Source: JAYQKL01 sp049889535 (GTDB lineage Bacteria; Pseudomonadota; Alphaproteobacteria; RS24). From it: 64,000 nucleotides of DNA. Numbering within the stretch: the first letter of the stretch is position 1; every line of letters begins with the position of its first letter. The stretch is taken from NCBI GenBank assembly GCA_049889535.1, contig JBMHDF010000010.1:6871-70870 (forward strand). Direction: 5' to 3'. Made by a program: the position numbers and the translations under genes. The notes under the pieces are model-generated. The model was given only the letters and a program-made list of their open reading frames with translations. It was not told the DNA's origin and did no database searches. Below, in pieces: positions 60,701 to 64,000 of this stretch.

Positions 60701-62716
60701 ATGGCGTCAATTCAAAAAATTCTAATTGCAAATCGTGGCGAGATTGCTTGCCGCATTATGCAAACGGCGCATGATATGGGGATACAAACTGTTGCGGTTT
60801 ATTCTGATGCTGATGCGCAGGCTTTGCATGTGCGCCTTGCTGATGAGGCTATTCATATTGGTGCTGGGCCTGTGGGTGAGTCGTATTTGCTGGGGGATAA
60901 AATTATCGCTGCCGCGCAATCTAGCGGTGCTGATGCGATACATCCTGGTTATGGGTTTTTATCTGAAAATGCTGATTTCGCTGAGGCTGTATTGCAAGCT
61001 GGGTTGATTTTTATTGGTCCAAGCGCTGATGCGATTGCCCTAATGGGAAATAAATCAGCTGCCAAAATACGTATGATTGACGCTGCTATTCCTTGTGTGC
61101 CGGGGTATCAGGGGGATGACCAATCTGACAAAAAGCTCAAGGCTGAGGCTGATAAAATTGGTTATCCGGTTATGGTCAAAGCGGCAGCTGGCGGCGGTGG
61201 GCGTGGCATGCGGCTGGTTAATGACGCCAAAGAAATGAAAGACGCACTCGCACTGGCGCGCTCGGAAGCCGAAAATGCATTTGGCTCGGCAGAGCTGATT
61301 TTGGAAAAAGCGGTGCAAAAGCCGCGACATGTTGAAATTCAAGTTTTTGCGGACCAGCATGGCAATGTTGTGCATTTGGGAGAGCGCGATTGCTCGGTGC
61401 AAAGACGGCATCAAAAAGTTATTGAGGAAGCGCCATGTCCAGTGATGACACCGGCGTTGCGCGCGGCAATGGGTCAATCTGCGGTTGATGTGGCGCGGGC
61501 GATTGATTATGTCGGGGCGGGTACGGTGGAGTTCCTGCTTGATGAAGATGGCGCGTTTTATTTTCTTGAAATGAACACGCGTTTGCAAGTGGAGCACCCG
61601 GTCACTGAGCTGGTGACGGGGCTGGATTTGGTCGAGATGCAAATTCATGTGGCTGCAGGCGGTGTGTTGGCGTTGTCTCAAGACGATGTGCAGCTTCATG
61701 GCCACGCGCTTGAGGTGCGGCTTTATGCCGAAGATCCAGCAAATGAATTTTTGCCCAGCACGGGGTTTGTAAGTCAGTTCACACCTTATGACCATCCGCA
61801 AATTCGGGTCGATCAGGGGATTGTTTCGGGGCAAGATATATCGCCTTTTTATGACCCAATGGTTGCTAAAATTATCAGCTATGGCGAAACCCGCGAGGCG
61901 GCGCGGCAGCTTATGGTGACGGCTTTGAAAGAAACCGTGCTTTATGGCCCGACCACCAATCGTGGTTTTTTAATATCTTGTCTGGATCAAGAAAGCTTCA
62001 AAAGCGGGGTGTTTTCCACCGCCTTTATTGATGAGAATTATGGTGGGTCTTTTCATCTGGCCGAGGTTGATTTTGACCAAATGGCGAGACTTGCGCTTGT
62101 GCTTTACCAGTTAGAATTTTTTGCTATGCAAGCCAATGCGCTTCATATGGCAGGGCCATTAGCGGGCTTTTTAGGAGGGGAAGAATTGGCGGCGCCTTAT
62201 GTTTTGGCCTGTGGTGAAACCACCATGCCGATATCCATCAAGCCATGTGATGCTGGTTTTGATGTCCAGAGCGGGGAGCATAAAGTGCATCTTTCACTGG
62301 TCGAGGCAATGGCATATGATTTTGAAAACCCAATTTCTGCGCGCCGATTTACGATACGCTCAAACCAGCACAGTTCTGTTTGCCATGCGCGTCTCGAGGC
62401 AGGTCAGTTATTCGCTAATCTTGATGGTCGTGATTTTGTGGTGACAAATACTTTGCGCCAGGATAGGGCGGCTTCGGAAGCGATGCAAACTGGACGGATT
62501 GATGCGCCCTTGCATGGGCGTGTGATTGATGTTTTTGTATCGACTGGTGATAAGGTGAATACGGGCGATCGCCTAGCTGTGCTTGAGGCGATGAAAATGC
62601 AACATGAGATTTTTGCTGAAGCTGATGGGGTTGTGAGAGAAGTGTTTGTTGTTGCGGACCAGCAAGTTGGTGCGGGTGATATGATGATAGACCTTGATAT
62701 TGAACAGACAGCTTAA
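60701..62716 (+). CDS. Acyl-CoA carboxylase, biotin-carboxylase (alpha) subunit
   Basis: A 671-residue biotin-dependent enzyme. The ATP-grasp biotin carboxylase domain (about 1-450) has AAAGGGGRGMRL, EKAVQKPRHVEIQVF and FLEMNTRLQVEHPVTELVTG. The C-terminal biotinyl domain carries the attachment lysine in EAMKMQHE near residue 630. Together with the beta subunit it carboxylates a 3-methyl-branched unsaturated acyl-CoA. The linked genes point to geranyl-CoA (AtuF-like) or methylcrotonyl-CoA (LiuD-like). Confidence 0.94.
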   Translation: MASIQKILIANRGEIACRIMQTAHDMGIQTVAVYSDADAQALHVRLADEAIHIGAGPVGESYLLGDKIIAAAQSSGADAIHPGYGFLSENADFAEAVLQAGLIFIGPSADAIALMGNKSAAKIRMIDAAIPCVPGYQGDDQSDKKLKAEADKIGYPVMVKAAAGGGGRGMRLVNDAKEMKDALALARSEAENAFGSAELILEKAVQKPRHVEIQVFADQHGNVVHLGERDCSVQRRHQKVIEEAPCPVMTPALRAAMGQSAVDVARAIDYVGAGTVEFLLDEDGAFYFLEMNTRLQVEHPVTELVTGLDLVEMQIHVAAGGVLALSQDDVQLHGHALEVRLYAEDPANEFLPSTGFVSQFTPYDHPQIRVDQGIVSGQDISPFYDPMVAKIISYGETREAARQLMVTALKETVLYGPTTNRGFLISCLDQESFKSGVFSTAFIDENYGGSFHLAEVDFDQMARLALVLYQLEFFAMQANALHMAGPLAGFLGGEELAAPYVLACGETTMPISIKPCDAGFDVQSGEHKVHLSLVEAMAYDFENPISARRFTIRSNQHSSVCHARLEAGQLFANLDGRDFVVTNTLRQDRAASEAMQTGRIDAPLHGRVIDVFVSTGDKVNTGDRLAVLEAMKMQHEIFAEADGVVREVFVVADQQVGAGDMMIDLDIEQTA

Positions 62717-62729
62717 AGGATTAGGCAAA

Positions 62730-63530
62730 ATGTTACAGGAAGCTTTTGATTTTCGCGACGAGTCGCAAGCTCTTTACGAGGTGATGCGCGACCTTGAAGA
62801 TTCTGATTTTGACCAGCCCACCCAGTTTAAGGGTTGGACATTAAACCATGTGCTAGAGCATTTGCATATTTGGAATTGGGCCGCGTTTGAAAGTTATCGG
62901 GATGAAGAGAATTTCCAAAACTTCTTGAGTCAGGTGATGGAAAATATTCAATCTGGTAGTTTGCGACCATTTGAGAGCGCTTGGCTGAAGGGTGTTTCAG
63001 GGCGTGATTTATTGGCGCAATGGCATGATTTTTATCACGAAATGGCAGAGGATTTTGCCAAGATTGACCCCAAAACGCGCCTGAAATGGGCTGGGCCAGA
63101 TATGAGTGCGCGCTCTTCAATTTCAGCGCGGTTGATGGAAACATGGGCGCATGGCCAAGAAGTATTCGACCATTTGGGGGTGGTTCGTAAAAATAAAGAT
63201 ACCATTCGCTCAATTGTTGTTTTGGGGGTGAATACATTTAAATGGACCTATCAAGTGCGCGGCGAAACCCCGCCAGACCAACAGCCTTATGTTTCCCTGA
63301 GCGCGCCATCGGGTGACATTTGGCAATTTGGTGAGGCAAATAAAGATGAATGTATTGAGGGTGCCGCCGAAGAATTTTGTATGGTGGTCACACAAGTGCG
63401 TAATATAAAAGATGTTAATTTGCGTGTAACAGGTGAGGTTGCCGTTGATTGGATGTCAAAAGCACAGTGTTTTGCGGGTCCGTCAGAAACACCCCCTGCA
63501 ATTGGTACGCGCTTTACTGTTCAAAGGTAA
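62730..63530 (+). CDS. TIGR03084-like DinB-fold metal-binding protein
   Basis: A 266-residue protein resembling the TIGR03084/maleylpyruvate-isomerase-like DinB-fold family. FKGWTLNHVLEHLHIWNWAAFESYRDEENF and SISARLMETWAHGQEVFDHLG carry the three expected metal-binding histidines. Members occur next to acyl-CoA pathway genes in actinobacteria and some proteobacteria; the reaction is not established. The ATG at 62730 is preferred, as the frame start at 62694 lies inside the carboxylase gene. It is 13 bases after the carboxylase stop and likely in the same operon. Confidence 0.8.
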   Translation: MLQEAFDFRDESQALYEVMRDLEDSDFDQPTQFKGWTLNHVLEHLHIWNWAAFESYRDEENFQNFLSQVMENIQSGSLRPFESAWLKGVSGRDLLAQWHDFYHEMAEDFAKIDPKTRLKWAGPDMSARSSISARLMETWAHGQEVFDHLGVVRKNKDTIRSIVVLGVNTFKWTYQVRGETPPDQQPYVSLSAPSGDIWQFGEANKDECIEGAAEEFCMVVTQVRNIKDVNLRVTGEVAVDWMSKAQCFAGPSETPPAIGTRFTVQR

Positions 63531-63536
63531 TCCATA

Positions 63537-64000
63537 ATGAAATTCACCCGAAGTTTTAAATCAATATGTTTGATTTTGGGTATCTCTTTAGTTGTGCAAA
63601 TGGCAATTCATTTGTCACCTAGCGCCGTTTTTGCCCAAGAAGATGAGGGGTGGGACTATGAGCCGCGCTTTGACCCTTTGCCCGTGCCACCTCTGGAGGC
63701 ACCAAAGCGCAACCAACCCTCTGGTCCACTTGATGGCAAAGCGCTTATTTGTACCTATTCTGTGCAAGATAGTTTTTATGTTTTGTCGCCTGCTTATTTT
63801 TTGTTCCTTAAGGGCGGTGTGCAGTTAATTGAAGAACTGCCGCAGCGGAAGTTTAATTTGATTGAAGGCGATGTGAAGCTCTATGACAGTTCCATTCACC
63901 TTTATATCAATCAAGGAAGTCGATGGGATGGCGATCGGATTTTGAACCGCCGCTCAATGGAAATGGTGCATCGTGACAAAGCCTCGCAACGAAAAGTAAA
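63537..64000 (+). CDS. Exported protein of unknown function, partial
   Basis: The reading frame is open to the right edge (154 codons seen). It starts with a signal peptide (MKFTRSFKSICLILGISLVV..., cleavage near AVFA/QE at about residue 34), then a proline-rich linker (DPLPVPPLEAPKR) and a folded part with a single Cys (LICTYS). I do not recognise the family. It begins six bases after the TIGR03084-like gene stop, so it is probably the last visible member of the same operon or coupled to it. Confidence 0.7.
   Translation, partial: MKFTRSFKSICLILGISLVVQMAIHLSPSAVFAQEDEGWDYEPRFDPLPVPPLEAPKRNQPSGPLDGKALICTYSVQDSFYVLSPAYFLFLKGGVQLIEELPQRKFNLIEGDVKLYDSSIHLYINQGSRWDGDRILNRRSMEMVHRDKASQRKV

Noticed and set aside
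61055..61834. 259-residue leftward open frame inside the biotin carboxylase gene
   Set aside because: It is antisense to ATP-grasp motifs, and its composition (many His and Arg) is typical of a shadow frame.
1..64000. CRISPR array
   Set aside because: No regularly spaced short direct repeats with unique spacers and no cas-like gene were seen. The only repeats are the tRNA-derived, hairpin and TGTGAC ones described.

Overview
The window looks like chromosomal DNA of a Gram-negative, aerobic, probably marine alphaproteobacterium. Pointers are LPS/envelope genes (kdsD, galU), a TonB-dependent receptor, a PlcP/Agt-type lipid-remodelling pair, NhaA, a Na+-coupled symporter and many oxygenases, alpha/beta hydrolases and CoA enzymes. 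A PS1/Parvibaculales- or SAR116-like origin is my inference; there is no rRNA or other strong marker to settle it. Base composition is moderate in the core and visibly AT-rich at about 18.8-24.5 kb.

Layout. 1-18.5 kb is housekeeping and transport: kdsD (cut by the window edge) and galU; a lytic transglycosylase; gltBD glutamate synthase; an HSL-type esterase; an NSS-family symporter; a lipase-like hydrolase; a HisN-like phosphatase; a nitroreductase; an N-formylglutamate amidohydrolase; nhaA; and a Baeyer-Villiger-type flavin monooxygenase.

18.7-23.3 kb is a compact integrated element of about 4.4 kb in tRNA-Val(GAC). It is bounded by a 78-bp direct repeat that includes most of the tRNA gene. 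It carries a tyrosine integrase, a short primase-polymerase protein without a helicase, a DUF5681-like phage-type protein, a small membrane protein, and a two-gene operon for an exported protein and a lipoprotein I do not recognise. TGTGAC repeats lie just inside both ends. A third fragment of the tRNA 3' end, followed by a second copy of a stem-loop repeat also found inside the element, suggests an earlier or nested insertion. The element is best read as a satellite-like island.

24-36.8 kb mixes a DUF3604 protein, a flavoprotein/Rieske/DoxX gene set, an epoxide-hydrolase-like enzyme, an acyltransferase, and a two-gene operon best read as plcP-agt (phosphorus-saving membrane lipid remodelling) with a candidate Pho box, followed by an MBL-fold lipoprotein and a short-chain dehydrogenase.

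36.9-52.9 kb is a dense catabolic region: an ACMSD-like amidohydrolase, a carotenoid oxygenase overlapping a nitronate-monooxygenase-like gene, and a divergent operon of two thiolases, a PaaN-type aldehyde dehydrogenase, a lipocalin-like protein and a tannase-family esterase. These are followed by a TonB-dependent receptor, an acyl-CoA-ligase-like enzyme, a duplicated HxlR regulator and another HSL esterase. Together they look like uptake, cleavage, CoA activation and thiolysis of an unknown aromatic or isoprenoid substrate.

55-63.5 kb is an Atu/Liu-type cluster (acyl-CoA dehydrogenase, AtuA-like protein, biotin-dependent carboxylase beta and alpha subunits, enoyl-CoA hydratase, TIGR03084-like protein) for acyclic terpene or branched-chain acyl-CoA breakdown. 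The window ends inside an exported protein gene.
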